DNA from: Bacteroidales bacterium | Lineage (GTDB): Bacteria; Bacteroidota; Bacteroidia; Bacteroidales; UBA932 | Length of the DNA stretch: 64,000 bases | Direction: 5' to 3' | Assembly (NCBI GenBank): GCA_017400135.1 | Contig: JAFPVJ010000017.1 | Location: 62,001 to 126,000 of the forward strand | Shown here: in pieces, positions 43,049 to 52,271 of the stretch | Numbering within the stretch: the stretch's first letter is position 1 | Layout: each line of letters opens with the position of its first letter | Translations under genes and position numbers: made by a program | The notes under the pieces: model-generated | Database searches by the model: none | What the model was told of the DNA's origin: nothing | What the model saw: only the letters and a program-made list of their open reading frames with translations

Positions 43049-43513
43049 TTACCGGACCATTTCAAGGTCCTTCTTGAGCATGACCTTGGGATCCATCAGG
43101 GCAACCTTCTGGTAAAGGAGAACCTGGTAGCCGAGGGAGAGATAAACTTTCTCTTCATGCTTGCCCTTGCGCCACCAGCGGTAAAAACCGACGGGATCGT
43201 TCTCGAAGGGGATCTTTGCCTTGATGCCGGCGCTGTAGCCAGGGTAGTCGATGACGAGCTGGAGCCCCATGAATTTCTTGTAATAGTCGGGATCGCTCTT
43301 GCGGAGTTTGCTGACCAGGGGATTGAGCACTTCGAAACTGTCAACCTGGAGGGACTTCTCCCGGACGATCATCTTGTGGATCCGCACCGGGTCCTCGTTG
43401 AGCCAGGCCCCCATCTTGAGGGTCTTGGGGCCCTCGTCCGTCTCCAGCGTCAAAAAGTCTGAAGAAGTATAAGTCTTCTCCGAATCGAGCGGGTATAGTA
43501 CTTCTTCAGCCAT
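43049..43513 (-). CDS. Conserved hypothetical protein (154 aa)
   Basis: I do not recognise this protein. It has no signal peptide or transmembrane helix and is rich in Lys, Asp and aromatic residues. The N-terminal 60 residues look beta-rich (SSDFLTLETDEGPKTLKMG), a helical stretch follows (PLVSKLRKSDPDYYKKFMG), and the C-terminal part has WWRKGKHEEKVYLSLGY. Compositional features and phase agree with a real gene, and it has its own divergent upstream region. It is convergent with the GNAT-YgjP gene, with 3 bases between the stops. Confidence 0.7.
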   Translation of the reverse strand: MAEEVLYPLDSEKTYTSSDFLTLETDEGPKTLKMGAWLNEDPVRIHKMIVREKSLQVDSFEVLNPLVSKLRKSDPDYYKKFMGLQLVIDYPGYSAGIKAKIPFENDPVGFYRWWRKGKHEEKVYLSLGYQVLLYQKVALMDPKVMLKKDLEMVR

Positions 43514-43617
43514 GGGTCCTGAATTGCATAACCTCGCAAATATATCGAAAAAAAACGAAAAATGTTGCCTTTATTTCCGGGAATTTCGTATTTTTAAAGG
43601 ATTAAAAGTGCATTTTA

Positions 43618-44322
43618 GTGCAATCGGTGGCTTTTTTTACCCTCTTGTTGGATTTTTCCGGAGTCTATGGTGAAGAAGATTTCCTTCCCGAAGGGACGGT
43701 CCGGGTGGACCTGACCGACCTCGAAGGGACTGAATGCTACTGTGATTCATTCGCCGCCCGGGAGATTCGCCGCCGTATCGCTGCCGCGATGGACGGCCGG
43801 TCCAAGGATCCCTCAGGCGGGCTGACACCCTCGCTTCATTGGATCGATGGGGGAGACTATCACTATGCCTCCCGATTCTTCCTGGAGAGGATAGACTGCC
43901 CTTTCTGCCTGGTGCTGATCGACAACCATCCCGACGATCAGTCGTCCGCGTTCGGCGGGGATCTGCTCAGTTGCGGGGGCTGGGTCGCAGATGCCCGCCG
44001 GGACCTTCCGGCGCTGCGCGGGACGGTCTGGATCAACGGGCCCGGACAGGACTTGCAGCTGCCGGATCTTCCGGTGTATCTCTCCATCGACAAGGATGTC
44101 CTGGGCACGGAATATGCCCGTACCAACTGGGACCAGGGCACTCTGAGCCTGGAGCAATTGAAGGAAATCGTCCTACAGATCGCCGCCCGACGGGAAATCA
44201 TTGGAATCGACGTCTGCGGTGAACTCTCCGCCGCCAAGGGTGCCGTCGCCCGGGATTATGCAATCAATCGCAACACCAACCTTGAACTCCAAGATTTTTT
44301 CGTATCTTTACAAACTAAATAA
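43618..44322 (+). CDS. Arginase/ureohydrolase-family protein, short form
   Basis: The start is a GTG at 43618 (another GTG three codons on is possible; no ATG fits). The 234-residue protein is a ureohydrolase fold: GGDYHYAS near 80, the metal motif DNHPDDQ, SIDKDVL (Asp pair), and the closing IDVCGE with its Glu. These correspond to the GGDHS, DAHxD and SxDxD motifs of arginase and agmatinase, so a di-metal site is likely. It is about 70 residues shorter than typical members. The substrate is unknown; a guanidino compound or formimidoyl-glutamate are candidates. It precedes the gcv operon by 18 bases and may be co-transcribed with it. Confidence 0.82.
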   Translation: MQSVAFFTLLLDFSGVYGEEDFLPEGTVRVDLTDLEGTECYCDSFAAREIRRRIAAAMDGRSKDPSGGLTPSLHWIDGGDYHYASRFFLERIDCPFCLVLIDNHPDDQSSAFGGDLLSCGGWVADARRDLPALRGTVWINGPGQDLQLPDLPVYLSIDKDVLGTEYARTNWDQGTLSLEQLKEIVLQIAARREIIGIDVCGELSAAKGAVARDYAINRNTNLELQDFFVSLQTK

Positions 44323-44340
44323 TACCACAGCATAATAACT

Positions 44341-45444
44341 ATGGAAGAAACCCTGCTCAAAACTTGTCTCTATGACAGCCACGTGGCTCTCGGCGCCAAG
44401 ATGAGCCCCTTCGCGGGCTTCATGATGCCGATCCAATATTCCGGCATCATCGCCGAACACCTTGCCGTCCGTCAGAAAGTCGGCATGTTCGATGTCTCCC
44501 ACATGGGCGAGATCTTCGTCAGCGGCCCGGATGCCGAAAGGTTCGTCAACCATATCTTTACGAATGAAATCAGAGGGTTCGCCCCCGGCAAGGTCCTGTA
44601 CGGGATGATGCTTTATCCGGACGGCGGCGTCGTGGACGACCTGCTGGTCTACCGCGAGTATGAGCCGGACCATTTCCTCCTGGTCGTCAATGCGGCCAAC
44701 ATCGCCAAGGACTACCGGTGGATGCTGGACCAGGCGGAAGGATACGACGTAAAGATCGACAATCAGTCGGACAACTGGGGGCAGATCGCCGTCCAGGGAC
44801 CCGACGCCGAATCGAAGGTCGTCGAGGTCCTGGGCGAAACCAAGGCAAAGGACACCGCCTTCTACGAGTTTTACGACAGCACCTACATGGGCAAGCGGAT
44901 GATCGTCAGCCGCACCGGCTACACCGGCGAAGACGGTTTCGAGATCTATACCTCCGTCGAAGGTACGCAGGATATCTGGCAAAAGATGCTGGACGCCGGT
45001 GTGACTCCTTGCGGCCTGGGCTGCCGCGACACCCTGCGCTTCGAAGCCGGCCTGCCGCTCTACGGCGACGAACTGAGCCCGGAGATCACCCCTGTGGAAG
45101 CGGGACTGGGCATGTTCTGCAAGCTGGACAAGGAAGAATTCATCGGCAAGGATGTGATCGCGCTGCAGAAGGCGGAAGGCACGCAGAAAAAGCTGGTCGG
45201 CATCGGCATCGCCGACCGCGCCATTCCGCGCGCCGGCTATCCCGTCGAACTGGAAGACGGTACGCAGGTGGGTGTCGTCACGACCGGCTACCATTCCATT
45301 TCCCTCGACAAGAGCATCTGTTTCGCTCTCGTGAAGACGGAATATGCCGCCCTCGGCACGCCGCTCTGGATCCGCATCCGCAGCCGCGTATTCCCGGGCG
45401 AGGTCATCAAGAAAAGATTTTATCAGACAAATTATAAAAAATAG
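44341..45444 (+). CDS. gcvT: Glycine cleavage system T protein, aminomethyltransferase
   Basis: The 367-residue protein has normal length and motifs: KMSPFAGFMMPIQY near 22, VGMFDVSHMGEI near 48, folate-site Asp region NQSDNWGQIAVQGP, SRTGYTGEDGFEIY, and the C-terminal barrel (GYPVELEDGTQVG). It transfers the methylene carbon from aminomethyl-lipoyl H protein to tetrahydrofolate, releasing ammonia. The order T-H-PA-PB with gaps of 3, -1 and 12 bases forms one operon. No glycine riboswitch is visible in the 18-base upstream gap. Confidence 0.96.
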   Translation: MEETLLKTCLYDSHVALGAKMSPFAGFMMPIQYSGIIAEHLAVRQKVGMFDVSHMGEIFVSGPDAERFVNHIFTNEIRGFAPGKVLYGMMLYPDGGVVDDLLVYREYEPDHFLLVVNAANIAKDYRWMLDQAEGYDVKIDNQSDNWGQIAVQGPDAESKVVEVLGETKAKDTAFYEFYDSTYMGKRMIVSRTGYTGEDGFEIYTSVEGTQDIWQKMLDAGVTPCGLGCRDTLRFEAGLPLYGDELSPEITPVEAGLGMFCKLDKEEFIGKDVIALQKAEGTQKKLVGIGIADRAIPRAGYPVELEDGTQVGVVTTGYHSISLDKSICFALVKTEYAALGTPLWIRIRSRVFPGEVIKKRFYQTNYKK

Positions 45445-45447
45445 ACT

Positions 45448-45825
45448 ATGAGCAAAGTACAAGAAGGTTTGCTGTACAGCGAATCACACGAGTGGGTCCG
45501 CGTCGAAGGTCCCAACGCATTTGTGGGCATTTCCGATTTCGCGCAGGAAGAGATGGGCGACATCACCTATGTCGACCTCCCGGACCTTGACAATGTCCTG
45601 AAGGGAGAGGAATTCGGCGCCCTCGAGAGCGTCAAGGCCTCCAGCGACCTCTATTCCCCGGTTACGGGCACCGTCAGCGAGCGCAACCTCGACCTGGAAG
45701 ACGCCCCCGAACTGCTGAACGAGGATCCGTACGGCAACTGGATCATCCGCGTCCATCTGGCCAATCCGGCCGAGCTGGACGATCTGATGGACGCCGAAGC
45801 TTACGCCCAATTCATCGCGAAGTAA
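45448..45825 (+). CDS. gcvH: Glycine cleavage system H protein
   Basis: The 125-residue protein has the expected start (LLYSESHEWVR) and the lipoyl attachment loop LESVKASSDLYSP, in which the Lys of SVKAS (about residue 61) carries the lipoyl group. It shuttles the aminomethyl intermediate between P and T proteins. Its stop shares one base with the gcvPA start (TAATG), so translation is coupled. Confidence 0.97.
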   Translation: MSKVQEGLLYSESHEWVRVEGPNAFVGISDFAQEEMGDITYVDLPDLDNVLKGEEFGALESVKASSDLYSPVTGTVSERNLDLEDAPELLNEDPYGNWIIRVHLANPAELDDLMDAEAYAQFIAK

Positions 45826-47141
45826 TGGCGGGATTCTGCTATTTCCCCCAGACGGGGGAGGATATCCGGCAGATGCTGGATCGGATAGGGGTCACCTCGA
45901 TGGATGACCTCTATTGCGATGTGCCCCCGGAGTTTCTCCACAAGGAGGAATTGAACCTGCCGGACGCCATGTCCGAGCAGCAGGTGCGGCACTTCTTCGA
46001 GTCCCTCGCCGCGATGGATCCGAAACTCAAGGTCTTCGTGGGTGCCGGTGCGTATGACCATTACGTACCCGCCGTCATCCCCTACATCACCTCGCGTTCC
46101 GAGTTCCTGACGGCCTACACGCCCTACCAGTGCGAGATCTCGCAGGGCACCCTGCGCTACATCTTCGAATACCAGACGATGATCTGCAACCTGACGGGCC
46201 TGGACGTGTCCAACGCCTCGGTCTATGACGGATCGACGGCCGCCGCCGAGGCGATGCGCATGTGTGTCGCCTGCGCCCGGCGCAAAAACACCGTCCTGCT
46301 CTCGAAGGCCCTGCTGCCGCAGGTGCTGGGCGTCGTGAAGACCTACGCCAAGTATGCCGGCATCCGCCTGGCATTCATCGAGGCGGAAGGCGGCCGCACT
46401 TCGCTCGCCAGCCTGAAAGCCCAGCTGGAAAGCGGCGACGTGGCGGGCGCCATCGTGCCTTCGGTCAACCGCTACGGCATCGTGGAGGACCTGACGGGCT
46501 TCGCCGAGGCCCTCCATGCCTGCGATGCGCTGCTGGTGCAGTATTGCGACCCTTCGGCGCTTGCCGTGCTCAAGACGCCGGCCGAATGGGACGCCGACAT
46601 CGCGGTCGGAGACGGCCAGAGCCTGGGCATTCCGCTCTGCTATGGCGGCCCCTACGTCGGTTTCATGGCCTGCAAGAAGGCTTACATGCGCAAACTCCCG
46701 GGCCGCATCGTGGGACAGACCGTCGATGCGCAGGGACGGCGTGCGTTCGTGCTGACCCTGCAGGCCCGCGAGCAGCACATCCGCCGCGAGAAGGCGACGA
46801 GCAACATCTGCTCCAACGAGTCCCTGATGGCGCTCTGGGTGACGGTCTATCTGTCCTTGATGGGCCCCGAAGGGATGCGCCAGGTCAATGCGAAATCCTC
46901 CGCGGGTGCGCATTACCTGTATGAGAAGCTTCTGGAAACGGGCAAGTTCGAACCGGTGTTCGACGCACCTTTCCTGAAGGAATTCGTACTCAAGCCCCTC
47001 TGCAACGTCAACGAACTCCAGCAGCGCCTCTGCGACGCCGGCTTCTTCGCCGCGTTGAAGACGGAAGAGGGCTATGTCAGCTTCTGCGTGACCGAAAAAC
47101 ACAACCGGGCGGAGATCGACGCCCTGGTGGCAGCCATATAG
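45825..47141 (+). CDS. gcvPA: Glycine dehydrogenase (decarboxylating) subunit 1
   Basis: The 438-residue protein is the N-terminal half-type P subunit: YFPQTGEDIRQML at the start, GAGAYDHYVPAVIPYITSRSEFLTAYTPYQ near 65-95, NLTGLDVSNASVYDGSTAAAEA, and the GGPYVGFMA stretch. It pairs with GcvPB to decarboxylate glycine using PLP. Many Bacteroidota encode a single fused GcvP of about 950 residues, so the split form is noteworthy. Composition resembles its neighbours, so any transfer is old. Confidence 0.95.
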   Translation: MAGFCYFPQTGEDIRQMLDRIGVTSMDDLYCDVPPEFLHKEELNLPDAMSEQQVRHFFESLAAMDPKLKVFVGAGAYDHYVPAVIPYITSRSEFLTAYTPYQCEISQGTLRYIFEYQTMICNLTGLDVSNASVYDGSTAAAEAMRMCVACARRKNTVLLSKALLPQVLGVVKTYAKYAGIRLAFIEAEGGRTSLASLKAQLESGDVAGAIVPSVNRYGIVEDLTGFAEALHACDALLVQYCDPSALAVLKTPAEWDADIAVGDGQSLGIPLCYGGPYVGFMACKKAYMRKLPGRIVGQTVDAQGRRAFVLTLQAREQHIRREKATSNICSNESLMALWVTVYLSLMGPEGMRQVNAKSSAGAHYLYEKLLETGKFEPVFDAPFLKEFVLKPLCNVNELQQRLCDAGFFAALKTEEGYVSFCVTEKHNRAEIDALVAAI

Positions 47142-47153
47142 GAGGGACCGGAC

Positions 47154-48557
47154 ATGAGATACTACGACAAACTGGTTTTCGAACTTTCCAAGCCTGGCCG
47201 GAGCGGTTTTTCGCTCTCGCAGGAATGGGCGGACGCCCCCCTGGACCTCGATCCCGCGCTGCTGCGCGTCGAAGCCCCCGTGCTGCCCGAGGTCAGCGAG
47301 GTGGATGTGGTGCGCCACTACACCAACCTGTCCCAGATGAATTTCGGTGTGGACACCGGTTTCTATCCGCTGGGCAGCTGCACGATGAAATACAACCCCA
47401 AGATTAACGAGGAAATCGCCGCGCTGCCGGCGTTCCTGGGCCTGCACCCGCTGCAGGACCCGGAAACGGTCAAGGGTGCGCGCACCGTCCTGGACTGGAC
47501 GGACCGCTTGCTCGCGGAGATCACGGGGATGAAGCATTTCACCTTCAAGCCCTGCGCCGGCGCGCACGGTGAACTGACAGGCCTGATGATCCTGCGGGAG
47601 TACCATCTCTCCCGGGGCGACGAAGGCCGTACCAAGGTCATCGTTCCGGACAGCGCCCACGGTACCAATCCGGCGAGCGCGGCCGTCTGCGGCCTGGAGA
47701 TCGTGGAGGTGAAGTCCAACGCGGCCGGTCTGGTCGACGTGGAGGAACTCAAGCCCCTGCTCGGACCGGACATCGCCGGCATCATGATGACCAATCCCAA
47801 CACCCTCGGTCTCTTCGAGAAAGACATCAAGGAGATCGCGGCGCTGGTGCACGGATGCGGCGGCCTGCTCTACTATGACGGCGCCAACATGAATCCGCTC
47901 CTGGGCGCCGTTCGTCCGGGCGACATGGGCTTTGACATCATGCATCTGAACCTGCACAAGACCTTCTCCACGCCTCACGGCGGTGGCGGCCCGGGCAGCG
48001 GCCCGGTCGGTGTCGCGGAGCATCTGGTGCCCTTCCTGGGCGTCAGCACTTCCGGCTTCCACGGCAATTTCGGCGTGATCCTGCGTGCCCTGGCCTACAT
48101 CCTGATGCTGGGCAAGCAGAACGTACATCTGGCGGGACGCCTTGCCACGCTGAACGCTAACTACATCAAGGAATGCCTGCGCGATGCGTACAAGCTGCCG
48201 ATCGACAGCGTGTGCAAGCACGAATTCGTCTTTGACGGCCTGATCGACGACGGAGCGTGCGAAGGGAAGGCCGGTGCCACGACGCTCGACGTCGCCAAGC
48301 GCCTGCTGGACTTCGGCTACCACGCCCCGACTATCTATTTCCCGCTCCTGTTCCATCAGGCGCTGATGATCGAGCCGACGGAGACCGAGTCCAAGGAGAC
48401 TCTGGACGACTTCATCGCCGTGATGCACAAGATCGCCGAAGAAGCGGCCGCGGACCCCAACATCCTGCATGCGGCTCCGCACAACGCGCCGATTTCCCGG
48501 CCCGACGAGACAACCGCGGCCCGCAATCCTATCCTGAAGTGGGAAAATGAGAATTAG
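47154..48557 (+). CDS. gcvPB: Glycine dehydrogenase (decarboxylating) subunit 2
   Basis: The 467-residue protein is the PLP-binding half of a split P protein: FYPLGSCTMKYNPKINEE near 79, GAHGELTGLMI, VPDSAHGTNPASA, MMTNPNTLGLFE, and the PLP lysine in NLHKTFSTPHGGGGPG near residue 268. It needs GcvPA for activity. The M23 peptidase gene starts 11 bases before its stop. Confidence 0.96.
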   Translation: MRYYDKLVFELSKPGRSGFSLSQEWADAPLDLDPALLRVEAPVLPEVSEVDVVRHYTNLSQMNFGVDTGFYPLGSCTMKYNPKINEEIAALPAFLGLHPLQDPETVKGARTVLDWTDRLLAEITGMKHFTFKPCAGAHGELTGLMILREYHLSRGDEGRTKVIVPDSAHGTNPASAAVCGLEIVEVKSNAAGLVDVEELKPLLGPDIAGIMMTNPNTLGLFEKDIKEIAALVHGCGGLLYYDGANMNPLLGAVRPGDMGFDIMHLNLHKTFSTPHGGGGPGSGPVGVAEHLVPFLGVSTSGFHGNFGVILRALAYILMLGKQNVHLAGRLATLNANYIKECLRDAYKLPIDSVCKHEFVFDGLIDDGACEGKAGATTLDVAKRLLDFGYHAPTIYFPLLFHQALMIEPTETESKETLDDFIAVMHKIAEEAAADPNILHAAPHNAPISRPDETTAARNPILKWENEN

Positions 48558-49758
48558 GCCCATCCTCTTTCTGACGCTGTGTCTGTCCCTGGCCGCTGCC
48601 TGCGGCCGGGGAAAAGCGCCATCCCAGGAACCGGAGCCCGAACTGCCGCCCCTCGGTTTCTTCGCCGACTCGCTGCTGGTCGAGGAATGGACGGTCCAGC
48701 CGGGAGAGACCTTCACGGGCCTTTTTACCCGTCTGGGAATGACGTCCGACGAGTCCTTCCGCCTGGCGAAGGCCTGCGATTCCGTCTTCGACGTGCGCCG
48801 GCTACGGGCCGGCAACGGACTGGAGGTCTATTTCGACAGCCTGGGCCATGACCTGAAGTATGTCGTATACAACAACGACCGCATCCGCCGGACCGTCTTC
48901 AAATGCTTCGATTCCCTGGAAGTATGGACGTCCGACAGGGAGGTTAGCTATGAGCGGAAATATGCCGACGTGGAGATCACTTCTTCGCTTTGGAACGACA
49001 TGACTTCGGCCGGAGCCTCCCCGATGCTGATCTTGAAACTGTCGGACATTTATGCCTGGACGGTCGATTTCTTCGGCCTCCGCGACGGAGACCGCTTCCG
49101 CATGGTCTACGGCCAGACGCTTTGCGAAGGCGACATCATCTCGGTGGACACCGTGTATTATGCTGTCTTTTCCCGAGATGGCAAGGAAGTCCCGGCGATC
49201 CTGTATGACCAGGGAGACGGGGGAAACAAGTACTGGAACGCGAAGGGGGAGAGCCTGAAAAAAGCCTTCCTCAAGGCACCGCTGCAGTTCACGCGCATTT
49301 CTTCCGGTTTTTCCTACGCCCGACGGCATCCGGTGACGGGTAAGATCCGGCCGCACACGGCCGTCGACTATGCGGCTCCGACCGGTACGCCGGTCATGAG
49401 CATCGGCGACGGTACCGTCTTGAGCGTCGGATGGGCCGGTGGCGGCGGCAACACCGTCAAGATCCGGCACAATTCCTCTTATACGACTTCTTACATGCAC
49501 CTGAGCCGTTATGCCAAGGGCTTGAAAGCCGGGCAGCACGTGCATCAGGGGCAGATCATAGGATATGTCGGGGCGACCGGTACGGCGACCGGTCCGCACC
49601 TCGATTTCCGGGTGTACAGGGACGGCACGGCCATCAATCCCCTGAAAATGGAGTCTCCTTCCGCGGATCCGATCCGTCCGGAGAATCTGCCGGCGCTGGA
49701 TTCCATGCGCCGCGTCTATGAGGCGATGGCCATCGAACTGGGCGCTTCGGAAGAATAG
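48547..49758 (+). CDS. M23 family metallopeptidase lipoprotein
   Basis: The ATG overlaps the gcvPB stop by 11 bases and opens a lipoprotein signal (SLAAAC, Cys 19). Residues about 40-120 form a LysM-like or OapA-like region (VQPGETFTGLFTRLGM). The C-terminal M23 domain (about 255-370) has HTAVDYAAP (His and Asp zinc ligands), SYTTSYMHLSR and GPHLDFRV. In the last motif the usual HxH is HxD, a variant I have seen described in related Bacteroidota proteins, so activity is likely but not assured. It would cut peptidoglycan cross-links in the periplasm. Co-transcription with the gcv genes looks accidental. Confidence 0.88.
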   Translation: MRIRPILFLTLCLSLAAACGRGKAPSQEPEPELPPLGFFADSLLVEEWTVQPGETFTGLFTRLGMTSDESFRLAKACDSVFDVRRLRAGNGLEVYFDSLGHDLKYVVYNNDRIRRTVFKCFDSLEVWTSDREVSYERKYADVEITSSLWNDMTSAGASPMLILKLSDIYAWTVDFFGLRDGDRFRMVYGQTLCEGDIISVDTVYYAVFSRDGKEVPAILYDQGDGGNKYWNAKGESLKKAFLKAPLQFTRISSGFSYARRHPVTGKIRPHTAVDYAAPTGTPVMSIGDGTVLSVGWAGGGGNTVKIRHNSSYTTSYMHLSRYAKGLKAGQHVHQGQIIGYVGATGTATGPHLDFRVYRDGTAINPLKMESPSADPIRPENLPALDSMRRVYEAMAIELGASEE

Positions 49759-49760
49759 CC

Positions 49761-50429
49761 ATGGATCCCGTCGCCGTATTCAAGTCACCCTTCTCCGAGA
49801 AGTTCGGCATCCCGCGCCAGAGCGGCCTGGTCGCCGAACTGCCGGGAGAAGTGCATCTGGTGGGGGAGTATCGCAATCCGGATGCTTTGAGAGGCCTGGA
49901 ATCCTTCGATTACATCTGGCTGATCTGGGACTTTTCCGCGAACGGGAAGGCCCCGGATACGCCGTGGAAAGCGACGGTCCGTCCACCCCGGCTCGGGGGC
50001 AACCGGCGCCTCGGTGTCTTCGCCACGCGTTCTCCTTTCCGGCCCAATCCGTTGGGCCTCTCCTCCGTTCGACTGGAGCGGGTGGACTTTGAAAAAAGAA
50101 TACTTTATGTCCGGGGCGCCGATCTAATGGACGGGACCCCGATCTATGACATCAAACCCTATCTGGCTTATACGGACGCCCATCCCGAGGCGGCCGGCGG
50201 CTTTACGGACGAGACGGCTTGGGAAGGGCTCGAAGTCGTTGTCCCAGATTCTCTTGCGACTGTTTTTACGGAGGATGAAATTTCTGCGCTCAAGGCCTCT
50301 CTGGCCCTGGATCCCCGTCCGCACTACCAGGACGACGCAGAAAAGAAATACGGCCTGACTTTCGCAGGCCGTACTGTCCATTTTGTCGTATGTGACGGCG
50401 TTCTGACCGTCACGGATGTTGAAGAATAA
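49761..50429 (+). CDS. trmO: tRNA (N6-threonylcarbamoyladenosine37-N6)-methyltransferase TrmO
   Basis: The 222-residue protein starts 2 bases after the M23 stop. TrmO/YaeB motifs: FKSPFSEKFGIPRQSGL near the start, GLESFDYIWLIWDF near 46, GVFATRSPFRPNPLGLS near 87, and DLMDGTPIYDIKPYLAY near 122. It uses S-adenosylmethionine to methylate t6A37 in some tRNAs. It ends 2 bases before the stop of the convergent barrel gene. Confidence 0.93.
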   Translation: MDPVAVFKSPFSEKFGIPRQSGLVAELPGEVHLVGEYRNPDALRGLESFDYIWLIWDFSANGKAPDTPWKATVRPPRLGGNRRLGVFATRSPFRPNPLGLSSVRLERVDFEKRILYVRGADLMDGTPIYDIKPYLAYTDAHPEAAGGFTDETAWEGLEVVVPDSLATVFTEDEISALKASLALDPRPHYQDDAEKKYGLTFAGRTVHFVVCDGVLTVTDVEE

Positions 50430-50431
50430 AT

Positions 50432-50911
50432 CTAGAAACAGACCTTGATGCCAAGGCCGACGTTCCCGATGAAGCCCCGTACCTGCGGCAAGACGTTGAG
50501 GAAGGGACGGTAATCCAGGGAGAAGGCGATCGGTGCGCTGTAAAGCTTGTATTCCAGCCCCACGACGCCGGCTGCACCCACGACCATCGATCCGTAGTTG
50601 TCGCTGTCTTCCTTGGACATCGTTGCGGCCCCGATGTGGGCGCCGAGTCCATAATAGAACAGGAATCCGTCTCCGATGACGGGCAGGTTCCACTCATACA
50701 GGAGGGAGAACACACTGGCCCTCAGCATCCGGTCCCTGGGATACTGGAAATTGTAAGTGAACTCCAGGGCGTTGTAGTCGCTCAGGATATGCTTCAGGGT
50801 GACGCCGCTGTCGTTGCCGCCGCCGCGGATGCCGATGGCCCAGTTGTAATCTTGCGCTTGGGCCGCGACGGATGCGAGGCAGAGCGCCGCGATGATCAGG
50901 ATCTTTTTCAT
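50432..50911 (-). CDS. Small outer-membrane beta-barrel-like protein
   Basis: The 159-residue product has a Sec signal (cut near AQAQD, residue 20) and then alternating-hydrophobicity strands with Gly/aromatic girdles (WAIGIRGGGN, NALEFTYNFQY, FLFYYGLGAHIG, FSLDYRPF), ending in KVCF, an aromatic C-terminus. It resembles the small 8-stranded barrels (OmpX/OmpW size) annotated as hypothetical in Bacteroidales. Function unknown. Confidence 0.75.
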   Translation of the reverse strand: MKKILIIAALCLASVAAQAQDYNWAIGIRGGGNDSGVTLKHILSDYNALEFTYNFQYPRDRMLRASVFSLLYEWNLPVIGDGFLFYYGLGAHIGAATMSKEDSDNYGSMVVGAAGVVGLEYKLYSAPIAFSLDYRPFLNVLPQVRGFIGNVGLGIKVCF

Positions 50912-50950
50912 ATTCGGATCAAAGATTTAGTTTCGTTTCACAAATATAAA

Positions 50951-52141
50951 CTATTTTTTGAGATAATCCGCAACGGATCGGGCGCAGATCCAGCCGGTCG
51001 TCCAGGCGGCCTGCAGGTTGAAGCCGCCGGTGACGGCGTCGATGTCCAGGACCTCGCCGGCAAAATAGACTCCGGGATGGTTTCGGGCACCCAGGGTGGC
51101 GGGATCCAGGTTGCGCAGGGACACGCCGCCGCAGGTGACGAATTCCTCCTTGAAGGCCGCCCGGCCGGTAATGGAATAACGGTCATTGGTCAGCGTGCTG
51201 ACCAGGCGGTTGAGTCCCTTGCTGCCCAGTTCCGCCCAGCGGATGTCGGACCGGATGCCGCTGCGTTCGAACAGGAAAGCCCAGAGCCGCCCAGGCAATC
51301 CGGAAAGAGGCGTGTTGACGGTCATCTTCCGGGCGTTGGCCGCAGCCGTAGCGCTGAGAGTCTCCCGGAGGGTCTGCTCGTTTTCTCCGATCCAATTGAC
51401 GGACAGGGAGGTCAGGTAGCCGCATTCGGCGAGGTGACGGGCTGCGTAGGAAGATAGCTTGAGCGTGGCGGGGCCGCCGAAGCCCCAGTCCGTCAGGAGC
51501 AGGGGAGCGGCCGCACGGAAAGCTGTGCCCGGTATCGAAAGGACGGCATTGGGTGCGACCATACCCATGAGGGCTTTCAGCGTCCCGTCATCCGTCTTGA
51601 GGGTGAATAGGGACGGCACCGGTGTTTCGATCTCCAGGCCCAGCGGATCCAGGAAACCGAGGCCGGCGCGTTTCGGGCTTCCGCCCGTCGTGACGATGAC
51701 CGCGTCGGATGCGTCCAGGACCGGGCGGATGTCGCTGACGCGGTTGTTGCAGATGATGCGGACGCCTTCTTTTTCCATCCTGCGCAGCAGGGTGCGGACA
51801 ATCTGCATGGCATCACCCGAGGCCGGAAAGATACGGCCGCCGTCTTCCTCGACGAGACGGACGCCTTCGGCCTCGAACCAGCGCATCGTATCCTCCGGCC
51901 CGAACTCCTTCAGGGCCCGTTTCATCAGCCGGAACCCCCGGGGATAGGCTTCGCGAAGGTCGCCGATCCGGGCGAAGGTGTTGGTCAGGTTGCAGCGCCC
52001 GCCGCCGGTGAGCGCCACTTTGGCCAGGGGCCTGGGGCCTGCCTCAAGGACCGTGACTCCCGTCTCAGGAGACCGGCGTTTCAGTTCGATGGCGGCCAGG
52101 CAGCCTGCCGCTCCGGCGCCTAATATCGTAACATTATTCAT
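50951..52141 (-). CDS. NAD(P)/FAD-dependent oxidoreductase, HI0933 family
   Basis: I choose the ATG at 52141 (product starting MNNVTILGAG), which puts the FAD Rossmann motif GAGAAG at its usual position; a longer frame has an unlikely leader. The 396-residue protein has the family signature GGGRCNLTN near 50, VIVTTGGSPKRAG, and a C-terminal FAGEVLDIDAVTGGFNLQ. HI0933/YhiN proteins are flavoproteins of poorly known function. A minus-strand TATCTTTG box (52156-52149) ends only 7 bases before the ATG. Confidence 0.9.
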   Translation of the reverse strand: MNNVTILGAGAAGCLAAIELKRRSPETGVTVLEAGPRPLAKVALTGGGRCNLTNTFARIGDLREAYPRGFRLMKRALKEFGPEDTMRWFEAEGVRLVEEDGGRIFPASGDAMQIVRTLLRRMEKEGVRIICNNRVSDIRPVLDASDAVIVTTGGSPKRAGLGFLDPLGLEIETPVPSLFTLKTDDGTLKALMGMVAPNAVLSIPGTAFRAAAPLLLTDWGFGGPATLKLSSYAARHLAECGYLTSLSVNWIGENEQTLRETLSATAAANARKMTVNTPLSGLPGRLWAFLFERSGIRSDIRWAELGSKGLNRLVSTLTNDRYSITGRAAFKEEFVTCGGVSLRNLDPATLGARNHPGVYFAGEVLDIDAVTGGFNLQAAWTTGWICARSVADYLKK

Positions 52142-52172
52142 TGATATACAAAGATATGAATAAATATTGATT

Positions 52173-52203
52173 TTTGGTATTTTCATTTTTTTTTCTAATT
52201 TTG
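52173..52203 (+). promoter_or_regulatory. Promoter of the SusCD locus (complete -33/-7 pair)
   Basis: TTTG at 52173-52176 and TAATTTTG at 52196-52203 are 19 bases apart, an exact consensus pair. About 60 bases of untranslated leader follow, with a GCGC...GCGC hairpin near 52213-52230. It likely drives the whole 52.3-64 kb operon. Confidence 0.8.
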
Positions 52204-52271
52204 CAACTCATTGCGCCCATTCGTGCGCGTGTGAAGTGCATACAATTATTTTGTTTTAACTATAAAATCTT

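Noticed and set aside
44323-44340. Glycine riboswitch before gcvT
   Set aside because: Only 18 bases separate gcvT from the arginase-family gene, and no aptamer-like fold is seen there or before 43,618.
45801-48815. A 1000-codon open frame opposite gcvPA/gcvPB
   Set aside because: It is the mirror of two well-identified genes in an operon; its His/Arg-rich translation looks like a shadow.
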